Shown: positions 15,302 to 24,329 of the stretch, one piece after another
How positions within the stretch are numbered: the stretch's first letter is position 1
Layout: each line of letters starts with the position of its first letter
Source: Bacteroidales bacterium
Lineage (GTDB): Bacteria > Bacteroidota > Bacteroidia > Bacteroidales > FEN-979
DNA length: 53,864 bases
Direction of reading: 5' to 3'
Assembly (NCBI GenBank): GCA_030681475.1
Contig: JAUXWT010000056.1
Span: 1-53,864 of the forward strand
Program-made: the position numbers and the translations under genes
The notes under the pieces: generated by a model
Databases searched by the model: none
Told to the model about the DNA's origin: nothing
Seen by the model: the letters and a program-made list of their open reading frames with translations, nothing else

Positions 15302-17299
15302 ATGGATACAAATGATTTTAAAAGCAGCATCCTTCAGGGTATCGGGGAATTACCCGCGTTGCAGCCATATGATACTCGTGTAAATCATGCCCCTGTGAGG
15401 AAGGATATTTTGTCGGCAGAGGAAAAGATTCTTGCGGTGCGAAATGCACTCAGGTATTTCGATCCGAAGCATCATGCCACACTTGCACCGGAATTTGCAG
15501 ACGAATTGAAAAGATTTGGTCGCATATACATGTACCGGTTCCGGCCTGCTTACCAGATGCACGCCCGCAATATCTTCGAGTACCCGCACAAGTCGCTTCA
15601 GGCCGCTTCCATCATGCTCATGATACAGAACAACCTGGATCCGGCAGTGGCGCAGCATCCGCATGAACTGATCACCTATGGTGGAAATGGCGCTGTTTTT
15701 CAGAACTGGGCACAATACCTGCTCACCATGAAGTACCTGGCTGAAATGACTGATGAGCAAACGCTGGTGATGTATTCCGGCCATCCGATGGGACTTTTTC
15801 CTTCGCATAATGACGCGCCACGGGTCGTTGTGACAAACGGCATGATGATCCCAAACTATTCTAAACCCGACGACCTGGAACGGTTCAACGCACTTGGCGT
15901 TACCCAATACGGGCAGATGACTGCCGGGTCGTATATGTATATTGGTCCTCAGGGTATTGTACATGGAACCACCATAACCATTCTGAATGCTGCACGCAAG
16001 GTTACTTCCGACGAAATTGGAGGGACAGTTTTCGTCTCTTCCGGACTGGGTGGCATGTCGGGCGCACAGGCCAAAGCAGCCGTGATCGCGGGAGCTATCG
16101 CTGTGGTTGCGGAGATCAATCCCCTGGTGGTCAGGAAACGACACGAGCAGGGATGGGTTGACGAGGTTTTTACAGATCTTGATCATCTTGTGCGCAGGAT
16201 GATGCAGGCCGTTTGCAACCGGGAACCTGTTTCACTGGCCTACCAGGGAAACATCGTTGATTTGTGGGAATATTTTGCCGTTAATCAGTTGCAGGTTGAA
16301 CTTGGATCAGATCAAACATCATTGCATAATCCATGGTCGGGTGGATATTATCCGGTCGGGTTGACTTTCGAAGAATCGAATGATCTGATGGTTAAATATC
16401 CGGTAAAATTCAAAGCCGCCGTTCAGGAATCACTTCGACGACAAGCGGTGGCTATTAAAACCATGGCCGAGAACGGTATGTATTTCTGGGATTATGGCAA
16501 TGCATTCCTGTTGGAAGCTTCGCGTGCCGGCGCTGATGTAATGGCTCCGGACGGATCATTCATTTATCCCTCTTATGTTCAGGATATCATGGGCCCGCTT
16601 TTCTTCGACTATGGATTCGGGCCGTTCAGGTGGGTTTGCACCTCCGGCAAGCCGGAAGACCTGGAGGTTTCGGACATGATAGCTGCCACAGTCCTTGAGG
16701 AGATCGCGGCAACCACGCCAAAAGAGACGGAAATGCAGATGCGCGACAACATCCATTGGATCCGTGAGGCCGGGAAAAACAAAATGGTGGTGGGTTCACA
16801 GGCACGTATCCTATACGCCGATTGCGAGGGACGCACAAAAATCGCCGCCGCGTTCAACGAGGCCATCAAAAACGGGACAATATCTGCACCCATCATCCTT
16901 GGGCGCGACCATCACGATGTTTCAGGTACAGATTCACCTTACCGTGAAACCTCTAACATCTATGACGGATCAGGGTTTACGGCCGACATGGCCATCCAGA
17001 ATGTGATCGGCGACAGTTTCCGGGGCGCTACATGGGTATCTATCCACAATGGCGGGGGAGTGGGATGGGGGGAGGTGATCAACGGCGGTTTTGGCATGCT
17101 GCTCGATGGAACCAATGATGCTGCCCGCAGGTTGCGCCTGATGCTACACTGGGATGTGAATAACGGAATCGCGCGTCGGGCCTGGGCACGCAACGACGAG
17201 GCCATTTTTGCCATTAAACGGGCCATGCTCGAAGAACCCCGGTTGACAGTAACCCTGCCAAACCGGGTCTCAAATGACCTCATCACCGGTCTCTTTTAA
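15302..17299 (+). CDS. hutU: Urocanate hydratase
   Basis: This 665-residue NAD+-dependent enzyme converts urocanate to imidazolonepropionate, the second step of histidine degradation. Recognisable are the central YGGNGAVFQNWAQY, YSGHPMGLFPSH, GGTVFVSSGLGGMSGAQAKA in the NAD-binding domain, GRDHHDVSGTDSPYRETSN, and the C-terminal HNGGGVGWGEVINGGFG. It is of the long type rather than the 550-residue proteobacterial type. I chose the ATG at 15302; an open extension to 15251 runs into the heptamer repeat. No hutH, hutI or hutG lies nearby, so the pathway genes are dispersed. Confidence 0.96.
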   Translation: MDTNDFKSSILQGIGELPALQPYDTRVNHAPVRKDILSAEEKILAVRNALRYFDPKHHATLAPEFADELKRFGRIYMYRFRPAYQMHARNIFEYPHKSLQAASIMLMIQNNLDPAVAQHPHELITYGGNGAVFQNWAQYLLTMKYLAEMTDEQTLVMYSGHPMGLFPSHNDAPRVVVTNGMMIPNYSKPDDLERFNALGVTQYGQMTAGSYMYIGPQGIVHGTTITILNAARKVTSDEIGGTVFVSSGLGGMSGAQAKAAVIAGAIAVVAEINPLVVRKRHEQGWVDEVFTDLDHLVRRMMQAVCNREPVSLAYQGNIVDLWEYFAVNQLQVELGSDQTSLHNPWSGGYYPVGLTFEESNDLMVKYPVKFKAAVQESLRRQAVAIKTMAENGMYFWDYGNAFLLEASRAGADVMAPDGSFIYPSYVQDIMGPLFFDYGFGPFRWVCTSGKPEDLEVSDMIAATVLEEIAATTPKETEMQMRDNIHWIREAGKNKMVVGSQARILYADCEGRTKIAAAFNEAIKNGTISAPIILGRDHHDVSGTDSPYRETSNIYDGSGFTADMAIQNVIGDSFRGATWVSIHNGGGVGWGEVINGGFGMLLDGTNDAARRLRLMLHWDVNNGIARRAWARNDEAIFAIKRAMLEEPRLTVTLPNRVSNDLITGLF

Positions 17300-17311
17300 T
17301 TGCCACGCTGC

Positions 17312-17342
17312 GAATTACTCTGCGTCTCTGCGTCTCCGTGGT
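17312..17342. repeat. Short CTCTGCGT repeat in an intergenic gap
   Basis: About three octamers, CTCTGCGT, CTCTGCGT and CTCCGTGG, lie between the urocanate hydratase stop and a convergent lipoprotein gene. Similar CTCTGTG motifs recur at 21799-21876. Confidence 0.6.
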
Positions 17343-17427
17343 TTAAAAAAAAATATCCGCAAATACCGCGAAGATTAGGCAAAGGATCGAAGTTGACTCA
17401 AGGATGAAAAACGAATGGTTACCCGGA

Positions 17428-18414
17428 TCAGAAGTTCTTGGAAATCAATACCTGATATTGGATGTCAGTTAAGTCAACCGGGTTTTGAACCTGATGTTTG
17501 ATGATTCCGTACAGGTTGTTTAGCCAGATATAAGATGTCCTTTGAATTTTAGCGCCTCCTGAATACACAGGCTCGGTGTATTTAAACCTTGAACAGGGAA
17601 AGACACCGGCCGGTGTCGTAATGACAAGGTTGCTGTCGACCAGGGTAACTGTCGTCGTATCGTTGTTGACGTATGTACTGTAAACCACTCCGAGCTTTGC
17701 ATTGATAGGAAAAGTAAATGGTTTGGTACAGAGTGAGGAATCATTCAGGATTTTAAACGCGGAGGGAGAAACATTCCAGGTGAATGTCATAGATTGTCCT
17801 GACCATCCGCAGGTTTGCGAAGTGGTCCCATTAGTAAGGTACGTCAGCGAAATCTGTGTAGCCTGTTTCTGAACCTCGCAGGAATCTCCGTTCCATTGGG
17901 TAACTTTGTATGTCCATGAATTGCCGCTTTTAACAAAGCTGTAATATTTCACCGAATCCTGTGCCACCGCGGTCTTGGTCATGGATCCCACCCAGTTGAC
18001 GAACTCGCTTCCCAGTTGCCCGCATTCATTCCCGGTAATATGGATGTCGAATATACCCTCCTCGGAAAACACGGCAAAACCGCCCAGGTTCCAGTTCTGA
18101 CATAATGGACTGGCAGGGTCATTGTTATCGACTTTGAAATATAACGTACCGTCGACGAACTGAAACTCACGGAAAATATTGGTCTCTTTCATAAATAGGA
18201 TCCCGGTGAGTAACTGGGTTACCGGCTCAGAATAAATCACGACAGTGCCATATTCCTTCAGTAACTTGTTGGATTTAAAGGTTGAGATGCTGCCTTTCCA
18301 TATTCCTGCAAAATCTTCCCGGCTTTTTGAGGTAGGATCAAATGATTTCTTCTTACATCCCGTGAACGGGAGTAGGAGGGTTACACTGATCAGAATGAAG
18401 ATGTATCTTTTCAT
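17428..18414 (-). CDS. Lipoprotein of unknown function
   Basis: A 328-residue protein with a lipoprotein signal: MKRYIFILISVTLLLPFTGC, with the lipidated Cys at 20 followed by KKK. Residues about 35-155 (FAGIWKGSISTF onward) look like a small beta barrel, perhaps lipocalin-like. The remainder, about 160-328, is a second beta-rich domain with SFVKSGNSWTYKV and TPAGVFPCSRFKYTE, phrasing I associate with Bacteroidota surface lipoproteins. No catalytic motif is visible. It is the first of two minus-strand genes here; the YD-like gene ends 17 bp upstream of its start. Confidence 0.7.
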   Translation of the reverse strand: MKRYIFILISVTLLLPFTGCKKKSFDPTSKSREDFAGIWKGSISTFKSNKLLKEYGTVVIYSEPVTQLLTGILFMKETNIFREFQFVDGTLYFKVDNNDPASPLCQNWNLGGFAVFSEEGIFDIHITGNECGQLGSEFVNWVGSMTKTAVAQDSVKYYSFVKSGNSWTYKVTQWNGDSCEVQKQATQISLTYLTNGTTSQTCGWSGQSMTFTWNVSPSAFKILNDSSLCTKPFTFPINAKLGVVYSTYVNNDTTTVTLVDSNLVITTPAGVFPCSRFKYTEPVYSGGAKIQRTSYIWLNNLYGIIKHQVQNPVDLTDIQYQVLISKNF

Positions 18415-18431
18415 GCGTTTATTAACGTTGA

Positions 18432-19169
18432 TTATTCAAAGAATGTATATTCATACTTAAGAAAATAATGGCGGCTGATGGTTTGTCCCCTGCCGTCGAA
18501 CTGAACATCAACTTCAGCGGCCAGGCCATCGTCATGATAACTGCGGTTGATGGTGAGGTAAACCTCGCCATGTTCATCAATTTCCTCCTCGGTAATTACC
18601 TGGCCTTTATCGTTGTGGGTAACGCGGGATTCATTTTGTTTTATGCCCGATAAGTCAGGGTCGGAAATTAAATCCCCATCCTCGTCAAAGATCTGATGAT
18701 TTACCAGTTCTCCGTTTTCCCATTCAAAGGTTTCCACCTGTTCAATTTCACCTTCGTCGCTGGTGGTCGTACGCCTGGCCAGTTCGCCCGCTACATTGTA
18801 TTCATATTCTATTGTATCAATTGACCCATCCCGGTAATGCTTCAATACCCGGATAATCTGACCGGTGTCGTTACTGATAAAAGTCTTCTCCTCGGCAACC
18901 TCGTTTTCAACCGGATAGTAAGCTTCACGGATCAGAAGACCCTGCGCATCGTATTCATATTCAAACATCTCCTCAAACTCGCCAAGATTGTTGTACTTGA
19001 TCTCTTTTAACGGCCTCCCATCCGGGTCGAATTCGCGGTAGTGATTCGTATGGCCATCAATGTCGATCTCTTCGTCATGACCATTCCGGAGGATATAATC
19101 AAATTGGGTAACGGTAATGCTTTTGGTTTTTTTCTCCATTAAATCAGTTGTTTCAATTGACATTATCAA
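18432..19169 (-). CDS. Acidic YD-repeat-like protein
   Basis: A 245-residue, strongly acidic protein without a signal peptide. Short repeats of about 20-30 residues recall the YD/RHS pattern: HYREFDPDGRPLKEIKYNN, FEYEYDAQGLLIREAYY, IEYEYNVAGELARRT and THNDKGQVITEEEIDEHGE. No RHS core or toxin domain follows, so it is a stand-alone repeat protein, probably cytoplasmic. The start could be either Met in MIMSIETTD or the Met at about residue 11. Function unknown. It ends 17 bp before the lipoprotein gene on the same strand, which hints at co-transcription. Confidence 0.68.
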   Translation of the reverse strand: MIMSIETTDLMEKKTKSITVTQFDYILRNGHDEEIDIDGHTNHYREFDPDGRPLKEIKYNNLGEFEEMFEYEYDAQGLLIREAYYPVENEVAEEKTFISNDTGQIIRVLKHYRDGSIDTIEYEYNVAGELARRTTTSDEGEIEQVETFEWENGELVNHQIFDEDGDLISDPDLSGIKQNESRVTHNDKGQVITEEEIDEHGEVYLTINRSYHDDGLAAEVDVQFDGRGQTISRHYFLKYEYTFFE

Positions 19170-19249
19170 AATAATGCTATAAATTTACTGCAAAAATTGT
19201 AACCGCCACTTCCAATGTCAGAATAAATGTAAAAAATAAACAACCAACC

Positions 19250-21364
19250 ATGAAAAACTTTTACATTCTCTTTTTAGTCATGTCAATCGTAGCGATGAAT
19301 GCCTGTAAACCAAAAATGGAGGTAAAATACCCTGTCACTAAAAAGGTTGATACCGTCGATAATTATTTTGAAACAAAGATCGCCGACCCTTACAGGTGGC
19401 TTGAAAATGATACCTCGGTCGAAACTGCAGCATGGGTCACTGCCGAGAATGCAGTAACAGAAGGGTACCTTGCAAAAATTCCTTTCCGTGAAAAGATCAG
19501 GGTACGGCTCACAAAAATATGGAACTATCCGCGGTACGGTGTTCCGTTTAAGGAAGGCCCCTGCTATTTTTTCTTTAAAAACGACGGCTTGCAGAATCAA
19601 TCAGTATTCTATGTAAAAAAAGGACTGGAAGGTGATGCCCGGGTTTTACTCGATGCCAACAAGTTTTCAGAGGACGGGACAGTCGCCCTTGCTGGCACGG
19701 AGGTTTCGCACGATGGCAAGTACCTGGCTTACAGCATTGCCCGAAGCGGTTCCGATTGGAAAGAGGTCCACGTGATGGAGATCGCTTCAGGCAAACTGTT
19801 GCCCGATACCCTGAAATGGGTAAAATTTTCGGGTATGTCGTGGCAAAACGATGGTTTTTATTACAGCCGTTATGATGCCCCAAAATCCGGATTGGAACTT
19901 TCGAAGAAGAATGAATTTCACAAGGTTTATTACCATAAGGTCGGTACTGAACAGCAGGAAGATAAACTGATCTACCAGAACCTGAAGTACCCTCAGCGAA
20001 ATTATGGGGCATCTGTTACGGATGATCAGCGTTTTCTGATATTGTACGAATCCGAATCCACCAGCGGAACAGCGTTGTACTACCGCGACCTTGGCAAGCC
20101 TGACATGCCGTTCAAACAATTGACGGAAGGATTTGAATATGAATATGGTGTGGTTGACAATGTTGGAGATAAATTATTGATCGTGACAAACCATAAAGCC
20201 CCGAAAAAGAAATTGATCCTGATGGATCCGGCAAACCCTGAACCTGGAAAGTGGAAAACCATCATTCCTGAACGTGACGATGTGCTTGAGTCGGTCAGGT
20301 TGGCTGGAGAGGTGCTTATTTCTGAATATATGCAAAATGCCACTTCACAGGCATTCATTTACAGCCTGAATGGAAAATTTCTCCAGGAGATGAGCTTGCC
20401 GGGCATTGGAACTCTTGCCGGCTTTCGTGGGAAAAAAGGTGAGCAGGTGGCCTTTTATGGCTATACCTCTTTCACATTTCCGATGACCATCTTTAAATAT
20501 GATGTCACTCAAAATAAATCGGAAATTTATAACCGGCCTGAGATTGATTTCGACCCCGATCTTTACGAAGTGAAACAAGTCTTTTATCTGAGTAAGGATA
20601 AGACCACCGTCCCTTTGTTCATAATACATAAGAAAGGGATGGAGATGAATGGGACTAATCCTACGATGTTGTATGGATATGGAGGGTTCAACGTAAGTCT
20701 TACCCCGAATTTCAGCCTGAGCAGGTTGCTGTTTCTGGAAAACGGAGGCGTTTATGTTGTCGCGAACATTCGTGGCGGAGGTGAATATGGCGAAGAGTGG
20801 CACAAAGCCGGCACAAAGGAGCGGAAGCAAAATGTATTCAACGATTTTATCGCTGCTGCTGAATATCTGATCGCTGAAAAATATACTTCGCCGCAGTACC
20901 TGGCCATCATGGGCGGATCGAATGGAGGTCTGCTCGTGGGCGCCTGCATGACCCAGCATCCTGAACTGTTCAAGGTCGCGATTCCCCATGTTGGCGTGAT
21001 GGACATGCTCCGGTACCACAAATTTACCATCGGCTGGGCCTGGGCCAGTGATTATGGCACCAGTGAAACGAAGGAAGGATTTGATTACCTGATAAAATAC
21101 TCCCCGTTGCATAACCTCCGCGACAGCGTGCAATATCCGGCTACCCTTGCTTTTACAGCCGATCACGACGATCGTGTGGTCCCTGCCCATACTTTCAAAT
21201 TCATGGCCACGCTGCAGGAAAAACAGACAGGCGACAATCCTGTCCTTGTCCGTATAGACACTAAAGCCGGGCATGGCGCAGGCAAGCCCACCGCCAAGCT
21301 GATTGATGAAGCCACCGACCTGTGGTCGTTTGTATTCTATAACCTTGGGATGACGTTGAAATAG
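19250..21364 (+). CDS. Prolyl oligopeptidase (family S9A), lipoprotein
   Basis: A 704-residue serine peptidase that cleaves short peptides after proline. The N-terminal beta-propeller (about 70-420) starts after DPYRWLENDTS. The alpha/beta-hydrolase domain has the nucleophile motif GGSNGG with Ser557, Asp641 in DHDDRVVP and His675 in AGHGAGKP, spaced much as in mammalian enzymes. GYGGFNVSLTPNFS and RGGGEYGEEWHKAGT are family motifs. The N-terminus MKNFYILFLVMSIVAMNAC reads as a lipoprotein signal, so it is probably anchored in the cell envelope facing the periplasm. Confidence 0.95.
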   Translation: MKNFYILFLVMSIVAMNACKPKMEVKYPVTKKVDTVDNYFETKIADPYRWLENDTSVETAAWVTAENAVTEGYLAKIPFREKIRVRLTKIWNYPRYGVPFKEGPCYFFFKNDGLQNQSVFYVKKGLEGDARVLLDANKFSEDGTVALAGTEVSHDGKYLAYSIARSGSDWKEVHVMEIASGKLLPDTLKWVKFSGMSWQNDGFYYSRYDAPKSGLELSKKNEFHKVYYHKVGTEQQEDKLIYQNLKYPQRNYGASVTDDQRFLILYESESTSGTALYYRDLGKPDMPFKQLTEGFEYEYGVVDNVGDKLLIVTNHKAPKKKLILMDPANPEPGKWKTIIPERDDVLESVRLAGEVLISEYMQNATSQAFIYSLNGKFLQEMSLPGIGTLAGFRGKKGEQVAFYGYTSFTFPMTIFKYDVTQNKSEIYNRPEIDFDPDLYEVKQVFYLSKDKTTVPLFIIHKKGMEMNGTNPTMLYGYGGFNVSLTPNFSLSRLLFLENGGVYVVANIRGGGEYGEEWHKAGTKERKQNVFNDFIAAAEYLIAEKYTSPQYLAIMGGSNGGLLVGACMTQHPELFKVAIPHVGVMDMLRYHKFTIGWAWASDYGTSETKEGFDYLIKYSPLHNLRDSVQYPATLAFTADHDDRVVPAHTFKFMATLQEKQTGDNPVLVRIDTKAGHGAGKPTAKLIDEATDLWSFVFYNLGMTLK

Positions 21365-21431
21365 TGGTTATCGAATAATCATCGTCAGGGTAATTTTCTT
21401 TTTTTTACAGTTAAAGCCATAAATAAATATA

Positions 21432-21467
21432 AAATTTATTTAGATTAAATAAATTATGTTACTTTTG
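21432..21467 (+). promoter_or_regulatory. Possible promoter of the tail-collar-like pseudogene
   Basis: TACTTTTG at 21460-21467 matches TAnnTTTG in an AT-rich stretch, 48 bases upstream of the ATG at 21516. No clear -33 TTG is seen. Confidence 0.4.
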
Positions 21468-21515
21468 TCTTAATGTCTTAAGTAAATGAATCTATTAACA
21501 ATCTAAAAAAAGACT

Positions 21516-21762
21516 ATGGATACATATATGGGCTTCAATCATACTGTTCGGAGGCAACTTTGCCCCAAAAAACTGGATGTTTTGCGATGGGTCGACACTG
21601 CCTATTGCTAAATATTCAGCGCTGTTCTCTCTATTAGGTACCATGTATGGTGGGGATGGAATGACAACTTTTTCACTTCCCGATCTGAACAGCGGTAAAA
21701 CCCGCAACGAGGGACCTCTTTACATTATTTGTGTATATGGCATATTCCCGCCAAGAGATTAA
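21516..21762 (+). pseudogene. Short tail-collar (microcystin-dependent protein) gene with a frameshift
   Basis: An ATG at 21516 opens MDTYMGF, the usual family start. The expected continuation, IILFGGNFAPKNWMFCDG, lies one base out of frame, as if one A at 21537/21538 were extra. From there SLLGTMYGGDGMTTFSLPDL is canonical collar-domain sequence. It joins after a few residues to YIICVYGIFPPRD, the usual C-terminal strand, so the central part of the long family form is missing. Short forms like this are known to me in Bacteroidota. The frameshift could be a true mutation or a sequence error. Between the prolyl oligopeptidase and this gene (21365-21515) only the promoter-like box is seen. Confidence 0.7.
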
Positions 21763-21798
21763 TTCTGAATTAAGCAGATACCTGGGTTCTCCGTGGCT

Positions 21799-21876
21799 CT
21801 CTGTGTCTTCTCAGTGATCTCTGTGTAATTTTATTTCACAGAGAACCACAGAGAAAAAAAATAGAGTGCCACAGAG
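21799..21876. repeat. Inverted CTCTGTG/CACAGAG repeats
   Basis: CTCTGTG at 21799-21805 and 21819-21825, and its complement CACAGAG at 21837-21843, 21847-21853 and 21870-21876. The inner pair can form a hairpin with an 11-base AT loop, followed by an A-rich tract. It lies between the collar pseudogene and the convergent T9SS pseudogene and could end transcription in either direction. Confidence 0.65.
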
Positions 21877-21896
21877 AAAATCCATCTAAATAGTTT

Positions 21897-23670
21897 TTAT
21901 TCGACAATCAACTTCCTGGTAAATATCTGTCCGTTCAATCTTACAGTCACAAAATAGATACCGGCGGAAAGATTGCTTGCATCAATACTGATTTGTTGCG
22001 ATCCGGCATTCATGGTTCCTTTGTTCAGTGATATTAACCTTTTACCGATTAGATTGGTAATATCAACAGAAACAAATGCATTGTGCGTTAAAATCAAACT
22101 GATTTTTACGATGTCTTCCACCGGATTAGGATAAACCGTTACAGGATCAATTTCAGAAGTGTGCTGTTCAATACCAATATCGCAGAGCCAGGAGTAAACA
22201 GGAGTAGTTATTGTGAAGTCGCTATCTTTAAAAGAAAAATCTGATATATATTTGAATTGAGTTTCCCCCGTCGGAGTGGTAAACCACTGTGTACAGACTG
22301 GGATTGTGTATTTATTGTTGTCGCTGAACACAATAGGGGAGGTACACTGCCAGTATGCTTCCTGGTTGATATTGCTCAGTGATGTCACGATGTTGGGCCC
22401 ATCTCCACCATTGACCGAAGTAAGATCGTTAGATATCAGGTCAAAACCGCGGGCAAAAACATCTGGATGCTGGTTATTGATCTCACCATCTACATGGGTA
22501 TCATTCCATGTAAAGAATATTTTATCCCCGGTCTTTGTCCTGGATGTGTATACCCGGTTGTCGCTTGAAGTTGTGCCCCATGTGCCACGGAACGTCTTTA
22601 AAGGACCCAGGAATACGCCATGGTAAGATACTCCATTTTTGCATATATAAATATCAAATACATTGATCAGGCTATCTATACCGGTAGAAATAGCGTAACC
22701 TCCCGGGGCATATCCAATGGCAACCCCGATATGAAGGTTCCCCCATTTATCAACGCTCAGGGAGTGATCAAATGCGGTGGTATAAGGGATCTCATCACGC
22801 CAAGGCCAGGGAGGTCCCGTGAAGAAGTTCATGATAAAATATTCGCTGTATTGATTTAAAACTGCTTGAATACCATTAGGACCGTCAAGTTGGATAACAA
22901 TCTGATCACTCCAGTTCAACCCTCCATCCGTAGATTTTCTGAGAACAGGGAAATAGGTAGAGTCGATCAAGGGCGTTGTCCCGTCTGGATTGGTCAAAAC
23001 TGAGACCCATACCGTGTTGCCATCCGGGGAGGCGGCAATTTTGCAATCGGCTGCAGAACTATCATCTCTGCATGGGAATGCAAGGGTTTTGAATGTATAA
23101 TCAAAATCCTTAGTGGCTTCATTCCATACTCCTCTGCCGTAGATCGCGCTGTCATGGTACACTTCCACGCCACTTTCAATATTCTGGCCAGGTCAACCAT
23201 GTGGACTATGCCGTTTTGGGTAACCGTAAATCTGTCGGGGATGTAAGTGTAAGGATGGAAATTTTACCATCGTAGATGTTTTGTGGAATCGGCATGATCA
23301 ACAAACCTGGCGGCGCTGATCCTGTGCCCATCCTGTGGAAATTGATCACGCAGTTCAGATCATCATCGGCCCAGAGAATCATCCGGGTTCCGCCGGAGTA
23401 ACCGAGAACATTCGCCGAAGTTCCCAGATCAAGAACGGTTACACTGCTGGCTTTGTCACCATTCTTCAATCCGGCATTTTTGGATCCGAATGGTGAACCG
23501 CGTTTCGTCACTATAGGTTCAAAGGTAACCGGCTGTGCCTTTTGATACCCCATCCCCCTTTCCAACTTTATTTTTTCCCCCACGCAACCTTTTGGCCATT
23601 CGCCCTGTCGATATGGTATATGGCCATACTTTGTGATGATGTCATCAAATGAAAAGTTATTAACAACCAA
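21897..23670 (-). pseudogene. T9SS-sorted secreted protein, N-terminally truncated with two frameshifts
   Basis: The N-terminal piece (23670-23206) reads toward KISILT and then stops. The protein continues in a second frame as YIPDRFTVTQNGIVHMVDLAR for about 60 bases. It then moves to a third frame at IESGVEVYHDSAIYGRGV, which runs to 21897. The last part contains SPDGNTVWVSVLTN and LRKSTDGGLNWSDQIV, sialidase/BNR-like repeats. It ends in a type A T9SS sorting domain (VTVYPNPVEDIVKISL to FTRKLIVE). No signal peptide or ATG is found before the first piece: the frame begins at a TTG and upstream sequence runs into the divergent sigma gene. An old or fragmentary cargo gene fits best; assembly error remains possible. 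Confidence 0.8.
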
Positions 23671-23714
23671 TTCACCTTTTGCAAAAACACGGATTAACCT
23701 AAAGAAATCGCGCC

Positions 23715-24329
23715 ATGATGAACAAGTACACCGATGAAGAGATCATTAAAGATCTGCGCCAACGCAAACGCAGTTGCATTGATTACCTGTATAAGGAATA
23801 TTTTCCTTTAGTCAGGCATCATGTGAAACAAAATTCAGGGAACGACCAGGATGTGGAAGATGTGTTTCAGGATACTCTGGTTGTTTTGTATAAACGCAGC
23901 CTCGAAGAACCCTTTACACTGAAATGCAGTCTGAAGACCTTTTTCGTTTCAGTCTGCAAAAACCTGTGGCTTCAGAGGCTTGATTATAAATACAGGTTGA
24001 TGTACCATGCCGACTACTCGGTGTACGAGGACAGGGAATATTATACCCTTGAGGATCAGTATCTAAAGGAGGAGATCCTCGAACAGAACCGGTTGTTATA
24101 TAAAAATCTCATGAAAATGTCGCCCGAATGCCGCCGTATTCTGCAGCTTTATTGTTTGAAAATACCCTATAAGGAGATTGCTGCCATGATGAAGCTAAAA
24201 GATGAAGTCTATGTGAAAACACGGAAATATTACTGCAAAAATCTGTTGAGAAAAAAAATACTGAATGACCCTGAATGTCACCAATTCTTAAAAAATTATG
24301 GAAACCGAAATCACCTGCGATTGGATTGA
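23715..24329 (+). CDS. ECF-type RNA polymerase sigma factor
   Basis: A 204-residue sigma factor with region 2 (IDYLYKEYFPLVRHHV, NDQDVEDVFQDTLVVLYKR, FFVSVCKNLWLQRL) and region 4 (LLYKNLMKMSPECRRILQLY, KIPYKEIAAMMKL). Region 4 is followed by KTRKYYCKNLLRKKI, which takes the place of the usual VKSRLSRAR-type helix. It starts 45 bp from the end of the divergent T9SS pseudogene. The next gene begins inside its last codons (32-bp overlap), a strong sign of a sigma/anti-sigma pair. It heads a three-gene operon with an exported CHAT protease. Confidence 0.88.
   Translation: MMNKYTDEEIIKDLRQRKRSCIDYLYKEYFPLVRHHVKQNSGNDQDVEDVFQDTLVVLYKRSLEEPFTLKCSLKTFFVSVCKNLWLQRLDYKYRLMYHADYSVYEDREYYTLEDQYLKEEILEQNRLLYKNLMKMSPECRRILQLYCLKIPYKEIAAMMKLKDEVYVKTRKYYCKNLLRKKILNDPECHQFLKNYGNRNHLRLD

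Noticed and set aside
15350-16186. Long antisense frame inside urocanate hydratase (278 codons)
   Set aside because: It shadows a clearly conserved gene in the opposite strand and shows no domain.
20345-21274. 309-codon antisense frame in the prolyl oligopeptidase gene
   Set aside because: Shadow of the catalytic domain; the sense strand has the full S9 triad.
23150-23260. Programmed frameshifting in the T9SS gene
   Set aside because: Two shifts in about 100 bases, no slippery heptamer or stimulating structure seen, and the gene also lacks a start; decay or error is simpler.
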